From a virus, in IMG/VR virus record IMGVR_UViG_3300025012_000035, positions 78,797-142,796 of that record: a stretch of 64,000 nt of DNA; one strand, written 5' to 3'. How positions within the stretch are numbered: the first letter of the stretch is position 1; every line of letters starts with the position of its first letter. The notes under the pieces are model-generated. The model searched no databases, had not been told where the DNA came from, and saw only the letters and a program-made list of their open reading frames with translations. This document shows, piece after piece, positions 49,888 through 59,128 of this stretch. A program made the position numbers and the translations under genes.

Positions 49888-50627
49888 TGATTTTAAAATT
49901 TAAAGGAATGAGTCAACAATGGATGAATATTGAGCAAGTAATTCCTGGTGTTAAGCAAACATTAAAAACAATTATTCAGAAATTTTTAAAACATAGATTA
50001 GGTGGAAGTGTTTATAAAGAATCTAAGAATGTATATTGTTTAAAATCTAAAGAAATACCTGTAATTGTAATACATATTAAGAAAAATAATGACGGTAATA
50101 AATATCTGCAATTAAATTTTATTAATAATAATCCATGTATAAATAATAATATTCAATCAATTGACATTAATAATATTGAAGATTTTAGTAATGTCATTAA
50201 TCAATGGTCGGAAGATTTTATTAGAAATCCGTTACCAAAGAAAGCACGTAAAGGATATGTTAGAAAAGAAATTTACTCTATTGAAGAAATATTAAGTAAA
50301 ACTATTCTTGATAATACAGATAATAAATGTGTTTTAGTTAATTTTAATGGTGATATGATTAGTATGGTAAGTGATAGATATAGAACATTTATTACTAGCG
50401 GAATTAAATGTGTATATTGTGGATTAGAAGCAAAATATTTTGCAAAAGAAAAGAATCCTACATCTTCTAGATTTCATTTTAATCTATATGGGATTGATAA
50501 TGACAATAAAGAAATAATGCTAACTAAGGATCACATCATACCTAAAAGTAAAGGTGGTAAAAATGAATTAACTAATTATCAAACTATGTGTAGTAAATGT
50601 AATAGTAAAAAAGGAGATAGTTTGTAA
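49887..50627 (+). CDS. HNH endonuclease domain protein, 246 aa
   Basis: ATG after AAGGAG. The N-terminal 165 residues are unassigned (basic, with PLPKKARKGYVRKEIY). Residues 173-246 contain KCVYCGLEAKYF, LTKDHIIPKSKGGKNELTNYQTMCSKCNSKKG: a classical HNH with DH, IIPKS.GG, N and two CxxC pairs. It could be a homing enzyme or a packaging/defence nuclease. First gene of the block with RNA ligase and CCA enzyme. Confidence 0.8.
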   Translation: MILKFKGMSQQWMNIEQVIPGVKQTLKTIIQKFLKHRLGGSVYKESKNVYCLKSKEIPVIVIHIKKNNDGNKYLQLNFINNNPCINNNIQSIDINNIEDFSNVINQWSEDFIRNPLPKKARKGYVRKEIYSIEEILSKTILDNTDNKCVLVNFNGDMISMVSDRYRTFITSGIKCVYCGLEAKYFAKEKNPTSSRFHFNLYGIDNDNKEIMLTKDHIIPKSKGGKNELTNYQTMCSKCNSKKGDSL

Positions 50628-50677
50628 GATTAATTTTACAAAATAAAAATATAAATATGAAGGGAGAAATATTATAA

Positions 50678-51991
50678 GTGAGTTATAATGCATATATAGT
50701 TAAAATTAAAGAAATTAGACCACACTCAAATGCAGATAGACTTCAAGTAGTAACTGTATTTGGGAATGATGTTATTGTAGGATTGGATGCAAAAATAAAT
50801 GATTTAGCAATTTATTTTCCTACAGATGGTCGTCTTAATACAGAATATTGCAGACAGAATAGACTTTTAAGAGAGAAAGATGAACAAGGTAATAATGTTG
50901 GTGGTTATATGGACGAATCTAAATGCCATGTCACTACCATTAAACTAAGAAAAGAGAAGTCCGATGGGTTGCTAATGCCATTAAAAAGTTTAGAAAAATT
51001 TACTGATATTAATACTTTAAAAGAAGGAGATGTAATTACTACTCTTAATGGGATATTAATATGCGAAAAATATATTCCTGAAGGTAAGAAGAATAAAGTA
51101 GAAGGATTGCAAAAAGAGAAAAGAAAGAAGAAAACTGATACTATTTCTTATCCATTCTTTGAAGAACACAGAGATACATCACAACTTGCTTATAATACTG
51201 CACAATTTAAAGAAGGTGATTTATGCTATGTTACTTTGAAGATGCATGGATCGAGTGGTCGTAGTTCTTATACTATTAAAGAAAAGAAAAAATTATTACC
51301 TTATTGGTTGCATAGGATATTAAAATTTGTAAAAATAGAATTACCTATTAAAAAGACATGGGATTATATTTCTGGTACAAGAAGAGTAGTATTAAAAAAT
51401 TATGATAATGGATTCTATGGTAATGATAATTTTAGAAAAGAGTGGCATGATTTCTTTGTTGGTAAATTGCAAAAAGGGATTACTGTTTATTATGAAATAG
51501 TAGGATATGTAAATGAAAACCAACTTATTATGCCAGAATGTAATAATAAGAAAACAAAAGATAAAGAATTCATTAAACAATATGGTGAAACTACAAGATT
51601 TACATACGGATGCGGAGTAGGACAAAATGATATTTATGTTTACAGAATGACTAAAACAGATGAAGATGGTAATATTATTGAAATTCCTTGGGAAATTGTA
51701 AAAATATATTGTGAAAAAATGGGAGTAAAACATGTACCTGAATTCGGCAAATATTTATTTACTAATGTTGATGATTTAATGACAATAGTAAATAATTGTG
51801 TTGAAGGTAGTGATCCAATAGGTAAAACACACATTAAAGAAGGTGTGGTTGTAAGGGTAGATAATAAAGAAAAATTTACTGCATATAAACACAAATCGTT
51901 TTCATTTAAACTGCTTGAAGGGATTATTAAGGCAGATGATATACTTGATATGGAAGAAGAAAATTCTATTGTTGAAGAAGAAGTAGTATAA
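50678..51991 (+). CDS. ATP-dependent RNA ligase, DRB0094/Rnl5-like, 437 aa
   Basis: GTG start after GAAGGGAG. The N-terminal 110 residues resemble the OB-type domain of DRB0094-type ligases (VKIKEIRPHSNADRLQVVTVFGNDVIVG, SDGLLMPL). The nucleotidyl-transferase motif I is YVTLKMHGSSGR with Lys188 as the adenylated residue. KEGVVVR (motif IV) and FSFKLLEG (motif V) are near residues 390-415. It would seal RNA nicks. Beside it are a nucleotidyltransferase and a CCA-adding enzyme, suggesting tRNA repair. Confidence 0.8.
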   Translation: MSYNAYIVKIKEIRPHSNADRLQVVTVFGNDVIVGLDAKINDLAIYFPTDGRLNTEYCRQNRLLREKDEQGNNVGGYMDESKCHVTTIKLRKEKSDGLLMPLKSLEKFTDINTLKEGDVITTLNGILICEKYIPEGKKNKVEGLQKEKRKKKTDTISYPFFEEHRDTSQLAYNTAQFKEGDLCYVTLKMHGSSGRSSYTIKEKKKLLPYWLHRILKFVKIELPIKKTWDYISGTRRVVLKNYDNGFYGNDNFRKEWHDFFVGKLQKGITVYYEIVGYVNENQLIMPECNNKKTKDKEFIKQYGETTRFTYGCGVGQNDIYVYRMTKTDEDGNIIEIPWEIVKIYCEKMGVKHVPEFGKYLFTNVDDLMTIVNNCVEGSDPIGKTHIKEGVVVRVDNKEKFTAYKHKSFSFKLLEGIIKADDILDMEEENSIVEEEVV

Positions 51992-52016
51992 AATTTAAGA
52001 AAGAAGGAATTAAATT

Positions 52017-53018
52017 ATGGATGTAATAAAATGGATTGATAATAGAACTATTTTAAAAGTCTATAGAGGAAGTCATTCATATGGAACAAATCATGAAAAC
52101 AGTGATATAGATTTTGGAGGGATTTGTATTCCTCCAAAAGAATATATTATTGGATTTGAAAATTTTGAACAATATGAATGTAAAGATTATATTAATTATC
52201 ATAATTATAAAGTAGAAAATAATAAAGCAGAAGCAACAATTTTTAGTTTGCATAAATTTATTAATCTTGCTTCAAATTGTAATCCAAATATTGTAGAACA
52301 TTTATTTGTTGATGAAAAACATATTATTCATTGTGATGAATTTGGTGAAATACTTTTAAATAATCGTAATTTATTTTTAACCAAACGTGCAAAACATACA
52401 TTTGGTGGATATGCTTACAGTCAATTGAAGAGATTAACTAATAAATTACCTGTTAACGAATTAAAACAAAGAATTAAAAATCTTAATGAACATAAAAGAC
52501 AATATAATATTTATTTAACAAAATTAAATTATAAATTGGAAATTGTAAAGAAAAATATTGATGAAATTACAGACAATGATGCAGAAAAAATCATTGAAAT
52601 AACTAATGAAATTAATGATTATGAGAATAGAATTGTTAATATTGATCAAGAAATTAGTAAAGTTGAAGAAGAAATGGGGAAGGGACAACATAAACATATA
52701 GGTTCACATAAAGATTTAATAGAACAATATGGTTATGATGTGAAACATGGATTGCATTTAATTAGATTATTATTAATGGGTTTGGAAATTTTAAATACAG
52801 GATATTTAACAGTTTTAAGACCAGAAAAAGATTATTTATTAGCAATTAGAAATGGTGAATATACTTTAGAACAAGTAAAATCACACGCAGAAAAATTATT
52901 TATTCAATTAGACGAAACATATGATAAATCTAAATTACCACATTCACCAGATAGAAAAAAGATTAATGATTTATTATGTGATATGGTATTACAAAGTTTT
53001 AGTAAGTTTAAAGATTGA
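52017..53018 (+). CDS. Pol-beta superfamily nucleotidyltransferase, 333 aa
   Basis: ATG after GAAGGA. KVYRGSHSYGTNHENSDIDFGGI near residues 17-38 is the GS...(S)DxD core of pol-beta type nucleotidyltransferases. The middle is a long charged helix (residues 150-215), and HGLHLIRLLLMGLEIL follows. Phage proteins with GS.SYGT...SD.D are uncharacterised nucleotidyltransferases, perhaps acting on RNA ends. Next to RNA ligase and the CCA enzyme. Confidence 0.75.
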   Translation: MDVIKWIDNRTILKVYRGSHSYGTNHENSDIDFGGICIPPKEYIIGFENFEQYECKDYINYHNYKVENNKAEATIFSLHKFINLASNCNPNIVEHLFVDEKHIIHCDEFGEILLNNRNLFLTKRAKHTFGGYAYSQLKRLTNKLPVNELKQRIKNLNEHKRQYNIYLTKLNYKLEIVKKNIDEITDNDAEKIIEITNEINDYENRIVNIDQEISKVEEEMGKGQHKHIGSHKDLIEQYGYDVKHGLHLIRLLLMGLEILNTGYLTVLRPEKDYLLAIRNGEYTLEQVKSHAEKLFIQLDETYDKSKLPHSPDRKKINDLLCDMVLQSFSKFKD

Positions 53019-53027
53019 GGTGATAAT

Positions 53028-54386
53028 ATGGAAATACCAAGAGCAGTAGAATATATACTTAGTCATTTAGAATATAATGGTTTTCAAGGATACCTAATTG
53101 GAGGCAGTACAAGAGATATTTTTAGTTATAAATGTCCGAAAGATTATGATATTTGTACTGATGCAATACCTGAACAAGTAAAATCATTATTTGTTAAATC
53201 ATATGATACTGGAATTAAACATGGCACTGTTACTATTATATTGAAAGATGAAAATTATGAAGAAGTAAGTTATGAAATAACATCTATGAGAAGGGAGGGT
53301 GTATATAAAGATAATAGGAGTCCTGAAGAAGTATTTTACACAGATAAATTAGAAGAAGATGTTGCACGTAGAGATTTTACAATGAATTCTATTGCCATTG
53401 ATGTAAACAGAAATGTATATGATTATTTTAGTGGATTGAAAGATATTGAAAATAAAATTATTCGTTGTGTAGGCAATCCTAATGATCGTTTTAATGAAGA
53501 TTCTTTGAGGATGATGAGAGCGATTAGGTTATCTACACAACATAATTTCACTATTGAAGAAAATACTTTTAAATCTATTATTAAAAACGCATATCTTATT
53601 CAAATGATTTCTAAAGAAAGAATTAGAGATGAATTATGTAAAATATTAATGAGTAATATTCCTTCTTATGGAATTAGATTATTACAAGAAACTAGTTTAT
53701 TACAATATATTATACCTGAATTATGTAAATGCGTAGGATTTGAGCAACATAATTATAATCACGATAAAGATGTATTTGAGCATATTCTATCTGTAGTAGA
53801 CAATACTCCAAAAGTATTAAATATAAGACTATCTGCATTACTACATGATATTGCTAAACCTATGTGTTTTACTTTAGATGAAAATAATATTGGTCATTTC
53901 TACTACCATCATATAGAAGGAGAAAAATTAACAGAAGAAATATTAACTAGATTAAAATTTGATAATAAAACTATCAATGATGTAAAAATATTAGTTAGAG
54001 AACATATGTTTAGTTTTAATGAAAAAAATAAAATAAAAACATCTGTTATTAAAAAATTCATAAACAGAGTAGGAATTGATAATTTAGAAAATTTGTTTTG
54101 TTTACGGATTGCAGATATTAAAGGATCTAAGAATAAAGATCAAAGTAAAATAGATAATGTTGCATTTTTAGTAGGAGAATGTCATAGAATTATTGCAGAA
54201 AAACAACCATTAACAGTTAAAGATTTAAAAATCAATGGATATGATTTAATGGAATTAGGTATTGAGCAAGGGTTTATGATAGGGAAAATATTAAATGAAT
54301 TATTAGAAAAAGTATTAGAGAATTTTGAATTAAATAATAAAGATGTGCTATTAGAAATTGTTAAAAATAAATATATGGCTAAATAA
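53028..54386 (+). CDS. cca: CCA-adding tRNA nucleotidyltransferase with HD domain, 452 aa
   Basis: ATG after GAGGTG. GYLIGGSTRDIFSYKCPKDYDICTDA gives the GG..RD and the DxD metal site. Then RRDFTMNSIAID, FSGLKDIENKIIRCVGNPNDRFNEDSLRMMRAIRL (the class II head and neck motifs), and an HD domain (LSALLHDIAKP, REHM). It rebuilds the 3' CCA end of tRNA without a template. Full length for the family. Phage-encoded copies can restore tRNAs damaged by host nucleases. Confidence 0.93.
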   Translation: MEIPRAVEYILSHLEYNGFQGYLIGGSTRDIFSYKCPKDYDICTDAIPEQVKSLFVKSYDTGIKHGTVTIILKDENYEEVSYEITSMRREGVYKDNRSPEEVFYTDKLEEDVARRDFTMNSIAIDVNRNVYDYFSGLKDIENKIIRCVGNPNDRFNEDSLRMMRAIRLSTQHNFTIEENTFKSIIKNAYLIQMISKERIRDELCKILMSNIPSYGIRLLQETSLLQYIIPELCKCVGFEQHNYNHDKDVFEHILSVVDNTPKVLNIRLSALLHDIAKPMCFTLDENNIGHFYYHHIEGEKLTEEILTRLKFDNKTINDVKILVREHMFSFNEKNKIKTSVIKKFINRVGIDNLENLFCLRIADIKGSKNKDQSKIDNVAFLVGECHRIIAEKQPLTVKDLKINGYDLMELGIEQGFMIGKILNELLEKVLENFELNNKDVLLEIVKNKYMAK

Positions 54387-54623
54387 ATATAAATTTAAAA
54401 TTTGAATAAAATAATCGTTTCATCACAATATGGGTAAAATCATGGAAAACAGCAATATTATTGATTTTACCCATATAGATGTTATAAACGTACTATTTAT
54501 AAGGGTTTATGAGTAGTTTTATAGGGATTTATTTATGCAATGGAAAAAGTTTGAATGAAAGATCCAATTGGTGTCGAAATTTAATTTAAAATACTAATAT
54601 AAATAAAAAGGAGAAGAAATAAT
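54387..54623 (+). other. Non-coding region with 15-bp perfect hairpin
   Basis: ATATGGGTAAAATCA (54428-54442) pairs exactly with TGATTTTACCCATAT (54462-54476) around a 19-base loop. Downstream are TTTATAAGGGTTT and TTTGAATGAAAG, elements of the dispersed leaders. No T-run follows the stem and no ORF is seen. Confidence 0.5.
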
Positions 54624-55106
54624 ATGGGTTTATTTTTAAAATCTTATGATGAACGCAATTATATTTTAGGAAGAAAGTATAATGTAGAATATAAACTTGG
54701 TAATGGTAAAATATGCACATTTTCAAACATATTAGAGAATGTCGATGGAAAGTATTTTTGGTTTTGTAGTGAAAAAGATGGATTATGTGTAATTTTACAA
54801 GACAGAATATGCACTATGGTTTGTACGGATAATGATAAAACATTAGAAAGAATAGATAATACATATAAAAATAATCTAAAACAGATTGAAGAAGTATTAT
54901 TGGATATTGGAATTAGTATAAGAAAAAATAAAGACGAATTGAAATCATTGCTAGAAATACTTGAAGAAATATCTGAAAAATGGGATGAGTTATCTACGAA
55001 AGAAAATAAATATCTTAACAAATGGATTTGTATAAGTATTGCAGGTATAAAAGATGAGAATTATTTAAGAGTATTAATTGATAAAATGAGAAAGGAGAAT
55101 AATTAA
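54624..55106 (+). CDS. Hypothetical protein, 160 aa
   Basis: ATG after AAAAGGAG. N-terminal beta domain (KYNVEYKLGNGKICTFSNILENVDGKYFWFCSEKDGLCVIL), then a charged helix (ISIRKNKDELKSLLEILEEISEKW). No family recognised. Confidence 0.55.
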   Translation: MGLFLKSYDERNYILGRKYNVEYKLGNGKICTFSNILENVDGKYFWFCSEKDGLCVILQDRICTMVCTDNDKTLERIDNTYKNNLKQIEEVLLDIGISIRKNKDELKSLLEILEEISEKWDELSTKENKYLNKWICISIAGIKDENYLRVLIDKMRKENN

Positions 55107-55107
55107 T

Positions 55108-55329
55108 ATGAACAATGAAGAAATCAGGAAAGAATATTTTCAATGGTTGAAAGACAAAGGTAAGACAGAACAGAAGTTAGTAGATGTATTTGTAAATGAT
55201 AATGGAGAAATTAAAAAAGAAAAACAAATGACATGTGTTACGAAAAATTTACCTGAAGATTGGAAAGAAATTTGTGAAAATACTGGTAGAGAATATAAAG
55301 GAGAAATAAAACTGTTGGCAATTTATTAA
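55108..55329 (+). CDS. Hypothetical protein, 73 aa
   Basis: ATG directly after the previous stop; GAAAGGAG upstream. Charged helical start (IRKEYFQWLKDKGKTEQK), beta-like end. No family recognised. Confidence 0.5.
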   Translation: MNNEEIRKEYFQWLKDKGKTEQKLVDVFVNDNGEIKKEKQMTCVTKNLPEDWKEICENTGREYKGEIKLLAIY

Positions 55330-55338
55330 ATTTACATC

Positions 55339-55367
55339 TTGACAGATAAGAAAAATAATAGTATAAT
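55339..55367 (+). promoter_or_regulatory. Sigma-70-type promoter
   Basis: TTGACA at 55339-55344, 17-base spacer, perfect TATAAT at 55362-55367. Confidence 0.8.
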
Positions 55368-55428
55368 GAAGATGAAGAAAAGGATGTGAAATACTAAATA
55401 AATTATAAATAAAGGAGAATACAATATA

Positions 55429-55752
55429 ATGAAATATTTAGTAGGCAATATTGAAGAATTAACTAGATTAGAAGAATATGTAAAATTACTACCTGAAGAA
55501 TTTACAAAAGAATTTGATATCATTAAAAGTCATCCTTGCAGTTCCGATATTATTTATATGACAGTTGATGAATATTTTAATTCTGAAATTACATTAATTA
55601 CTTTAGAAAATACTAATATTAATTTTATATATAGTGAAGAAGGAAAATTAACAGAGGTATTGATTAATGGAGAATATAAAAATAAAATGTTGTATTTAAA
55701 ATACAAAGGAATGAAATCGTCTATAAAAAATATTAAATTTAAACAGTTTTAA
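55429..55752 (+). CDS. Hypothetical protein, 107 aa
   Basis: ATG after AAAGGAG. Acidic helical start (VGNIEELTRLEEYVKLLPEEF), then strands (TLENTNINFIYSEEGKLTEVLING). No family recognised. Confidence 0.55.
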   Translation: MKYLVGNIEELTRLEEYVKLLPEEFTKEFDIIKSHPCSSDIIYMTVDEYFNSEITLITLENTNINFIYSEEGKLTEVLINGEYKNKMLYLKYKGMKSSIKNIKFKQF

Positions 55753-55777
55753 ATAAATAAAATGGAAGGAGATAACT

Positions 55778-56098
55778 ATGGAAATTAACAATATAGAAGA
55801 ATTAATGGAATTAAGTAATACTAATTGGAATAATCCCAATACTCAAAGAAAATTTATCTTATCTACAGATGAACAAGTAGATTTTCTTATTAGGAATTAC
55901 AGAGATAATTTTGCATTTAAATTTGATTTTAAAGATAATACGTTTACAGTTATGAAATATAATGATAAAGGAACGATTCATATTAGAAATAATAATAAAT
56001 ATAACTTCAAAAATAAATCTGATAGTCCTCCTGTAAGTAGTGTATGGGATGTTAAAAGTAGTAATATTGAGGATATAATTAATTATGCGTTGAGATAA
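55778..56098 (+). CDS. Hypothetical protein, 106 aa
   Basis: ATG after GGAAGGAG. Asn-rich mixed fold (NTNWNNPNTQRKFILSTDEQ). No family recognised. Confidence 0.55.
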   Translation: MEINNIEELMELSNTNWNNPNTQRKFILSTDEQVDFLIRNYRDNFAFKFDFKDNTFTVMKYNDKGTIHIRNNNKYNFKNKSDSPPVSSVWDVKSSNIEDIINYALR

Positions 56099-56132
56099 AT
56101 TTAAATTAAAATAAAAGGAGAATATAATACAT

Positions 56133-56426
56133 ATGATTACTAATTTGCCATGTGGGTGTCCTACTATCCCTATTGATAAATTCATTAATGTCAAAGAAAG
56201 ATTATTAGCAGGAGAAACAATCATAATTGATTACCCTCAAATTGAAGATTCAGAAATAACTTTCTTTCAATTGAAAGATGGCAGTGTATTTTCTTTAGTT
56301 GTGTTTTCAGATGATACTCAAGGAACTGCTAATTTTTCTATGAAAAGAACAATTGAAATTTGCAAAGAATTTTGGGATGATGGATATGATTTTTGTAGTG
56401 GAGATCATATGAGTTTTTGTTGTTAG
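56133..56426 (+). CDS. Hypothetical Cys-containing protein, 97 aa
   Basis: ATG after AAAAGGAG. LPCGCPTIP at the start and FCSGDHMSFCC at the end place paired cysteines at both termini. Beta-rich centre. No family recognised. Confidence 0.5.
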   Translation: MITNLPCGCPTIPIDKFINVKERLLAGETIIIDYPQIEDSEITFFQLKDGSVFSLVVFSDDTQGTANFSMKRTIEICKEFWDDGYDFCSGDHMSFCC

Positions 56427-56467
56427 TGAAGATAAGAAAGATAAAAGCAAAGAAGGAGAGAAGTAAT

Positions 56468-56707
56468 ATGAATAAAGAAGATTTTAAATATTTAGTTATT
56501 GATGCATTATCTTATTTTGATGAAGAAGAACACGAAAGAAAAGATAGTATAAAAACAATTGATTTTACTGATGATTCAGTTATTGTTATTGCCAAAAATG
56601 ATAAAAGTTATTTATTAAATATCGTTGAATTGGATAATATATTAGAAAGTATTAAAAATATTAAAAAATTAGATAGTGAAATAGAAAGATGGAGGGAAGA
56701 AGAATAA
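56468..56707 (+). CDS. Hypothetical protein, 79 aa
   Basis: ATG 56468 after GAAGGAGAG; the frame is open upstream without a signal. Acidic with a strand-rich middle (KTIDFTDDSVIVIAKNDKSYLLNI). No family recognised. Confidence 0.5.
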   Translation: MNKEDFKYLVIDALSYFDEEEHERKDSIKTIDFTDDSVIVIAKNDKSYLLNIVELDNILESIKNIKKLDSEIERWREEE

Positions 56708-56727
56708 ATTTAATTTGAAATTGGTAG

Positions 56728-56756
56728 TTGACAGATAGTAAATATAATGTTATACT
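56728..56756 (+). promoter_or_regulatory. Sigma-70-type promoter of the DNA ligase gene
   Basis: TTGACA at 56728-56733, 17-base spacer, TATACT at 56751-56756. Confidence 0.75.
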
Positions 56757-56794
56757 TAGGTAAGATTAAAAATTGAAAAAGGAGGTATGATTTT

Positions 56795-58768
56795 TTGGAT
56801 AAAGTAAAAAGAATTCAAGAGTTAACCACATTGCTAAATAAAGCATGTGATGCATACTATAACTTGAATGATCCTATTATGGAGAATCGTAAATACAATA
56901 GTCTATTTGATGAATTAAAATTATTAGAAGAATCAACAAATGTAATCTTATCTAATTCTCCAACGCAAAGAGCAGGATATAAGGTAGTATCAAATCTACC
57001 AAAAGTACAACATGATATTCCTCTATTATCACTTGACAAGATCAAAGAAGTACCTAAATTGGTAAAATGGTTAGGTGATAAGCAAGGCGTATTGATGTTA
57101 AAAATTGATGGTGGAACAGGTAAAGTAACTTATCAAAAGGAATTTAAGCAATTAGTAACTAGAGGTGATTCAGAAACTAATATCGGAGAAGATATTTCTC
57201 ATAATGTAAATAGTATTAAAAATATCCCATTAACAATTGATGATGAAAAAGAGATTCAAATTGTTGGTGAGAATTATATGAAATACTCTTCATTCAATGA
57301 AATAAACTCTAAAATTGCAAAACAAGTAGATAAGTATGCTAATCCAAGGAATCTTGCTAATGGCTCAGTTGGTTTGCTTGACTCTAAAGTATGCAAGGAT
57401 AGAAATATTGAATTCTGTGCTTTTAATATTCTCAAAGGCAATAAATTTGAAATTAAAGTAGAACAATTAGAATGGTTAAAATCACAAGGATTTGATGTTG
57501 TTAAATATTGGATTGTTAATAAAGATAATCTTGAAGAAACAATTAATCAAATTATAGAAGATATTCCTACTTTTGATTATCCGATAGATGGCCTAGTATT
57601 AACTTTCAATGATATTAAACATGCAGGATCATTAGGCAGAAATAATCATCATTATAATGGAAGTGTAAGTTTTAAGTTTGAGGATAGTTGGTATAAAACC
57701 GTATACCTTTATACTGAATGGAATACAAGTAGATTCGGTAAAATTGTTGGAACAGGAATTTTTGAAACTGTGAAAATTGAAGGCACTGATGTTAATAGAG
57801 CAACACTTCATAATTTAGATAGATTTTGGAAATTAAAATTAGGTAAATTTGATGTAATTGAAACTTCAAAAAGAAATAAAGTTATCCCTGCAATTGAGAA
57901 TAATATTACAAGAAGTGGAACAGAAGAAATTCCAAACGAATGTCCAACTTGTAAAGGTAAAGTGGAAGTTAGAAAAGTAGTAAATACTCATGATTTATTC
58001 TGTCTTAATCCTGATTGCGATGCAAAACTATTAAAAAAATTAAAACACTTTGTTAATAAACAGTGTTTTAATATTGCTGATATTGGCGAAGCATCCTTAG
58101 AAGTATTTATTGATAAGGGATTTTTAACTTGTTATATGGATATTTTTAAATTAGAAAGATATAAGAAAGATATTATATCACTCAATGGTTTTGCTTTGAA
58201 ATCGTATAACAAGATGATTAAAGCAATTGATGATTCTAAGAGTATTAAAATGTGTTCACTAATTACATCTTTAGGAATTAAAAATGTAGGGTTTGGAAAG
58301 GCTAAGATATTAGAAAAACATTTTAATAGTGATATTAATGCTTTTTTAGATGCAACAAAATCTTATTCAGGTTATAAATTTATGACTATTAAAGATTTTG
58401 GTGAAACTACAGCAATGAGTATTTATTTATATTTTCAAGATGAAGATAATATGAAACAGTTTATGGAATTGTTGAATGTTGTGAGTGTTAAGAAGGAGGA
58501 AGTTAAAGTGGAATCAAGTCTTAAATCATTAGAAGGGATTACATTTGTAGTAACTGGCTCAGTAGAAACTTTTAAGAATCGTAAAGATTTAGAAGAATTG
58601 ATTACTTCATTATCAGGTAAGTTGAGTAGTGGAGTTTCAAGTAAGACAAATTACCTTATCAGCAACGACATCACATCTACTTCTGGTAAGAATAAAAAAG
58701 CAAATGAATTAGGTGTGAAAATAATCAGTGAATCAATGTTCAATGAGATGATTGGTCGAGTTGTTTAA
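56795..58768 (+). CDS. ligA: NAD-dependent DNA ligase, 657 aa
   Basis: TTG start after AAAAGGAGG. Domains in order: Ia (DAYYNLNDPIMENRKYNSLFDELKLLE). Adenylation domain with catalytic Lys103 in LKIDGG and NLANGSVGLLDS. OB domain. Four-Cys zinc finger (CPTCKGKVEV...LFCLNPDCDAK). Helix-hairpin-helix region (GIKNVGFGKAKILEKHF). C-terminal BRCT (LEGITFVVTGSVETFKNRKDLEEL). Nearly the usual 670 residues. It seals nicks during phage replication and repair. The NAD+ in Ia marks the bacterial type; motif I reads KIDGG rather than the common KIDGLA. Confidence 0.95.
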   Translation: MDKVKRIQELTTLLNKACDAYYNLNDPIMENRKYNSLFDELKLLEESTNVILSNSPTQRAGYKVVSNLPKVQHDIPLLSLDKIKEVPKLVKWLGDKQGVLMLKIDGGTGKVTYQKEFKQLVTRGDSETNIGEDISHNVNSIKNIPLTIDDEKEIQIVGENYMKYSSFNEINSKIAKQVDKYANPRNLANGSVGLLDSKVCKDRNIEFCAFNILKGNKFEIKVEQLEWLKSQGFDVVKYWIVNKDNLEETINQIIEDIPTFDYPIDGLVLTFNDIKHAGSLGRNNHHYNGSVSFKFEDSWYKTVYLYTEWNTSRFGKIVGTGIFETVKIEGTDVNRATLHNLDRFWKLKLGKFDVIETSKRNKVIPAIENNITRSGTEEIPNECPTCKGKVEVRKVVNTHDLFCLNPDCDAKLLKKLKHFVNKQCFNIADIGEASLEVFIDKGFLTCYMDIFKLERYKKDIISLNGFALKSYNKMIKAIDDSKSIKMCSLITSLGIKNVGFGKAKILEKHFNSDINAFLDATKSYSGYKFMTIKDFGETTAMSIYLYFQDEDNMKQFMELLNVVSVKKEEVKVESSLKSLEGITFVVTGSVETFKNRKDLEELITSLSGKLSSGVSSKTNYLISNDITSTSGKNKKANELGVKIISESMFNEMIGRVV

Positions 58769-58838
58769 TCAATGTTAATTTAAGTTTTCCATTCAAGAGA
58801 AAGTTTATATAAAAACCAAAAAATAAATAAACTTTCTC

Positions 58839-58867
58839 TTGACAATTATACAGATTGCGAATATAAT
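58839..58867 (+). promoter_or_regulatory. Sigma-70-type promoter of the replication operon
   Basis: TTGACA at 58839-58844, 17-base spacer, TATAAT at 58862-58867. AAACTTTCTCTTGACA upstream partly mirrors GAGAAAGTTT at 58797-58806, giving an inverted repeat over the -35. Confidence 0.8.
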
Positions 58868-59128
58868 AATGAATGCAGGAAGGATTTAAGAAAAATTCAT
58901 CAAAAACCGAAAAAGTAAGAAAATATTACTAAGAAAGGGTGATTTACAAAATATACCAATTTACAAACCCCTATAAATTAATGGTTTAGAGGGTGTTAAT
59001 TTTCCAAAAATCAGCATAAATGGAATATTTGGTCACGATTTGTAAAAGTTAGGTTTTTAAGATTTTAAAGTGTAAAATAAGATAAAATTAAACTAAATTC
59101 AAAAATGAAAAGGAGAAATGATTTATTT
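58868..59128 (+). other. Long untranslated leader of the replication operon
   Basis: About 260 bases without a gene. It holds AAACCCC/TAATGGTTT at 58964-58986 and TATTTGGTCACGATTTGTAAAAG (near 59024), the same modules as the leader at 47782. Possibly a structured regulatory leader. Confidence 0.45.
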
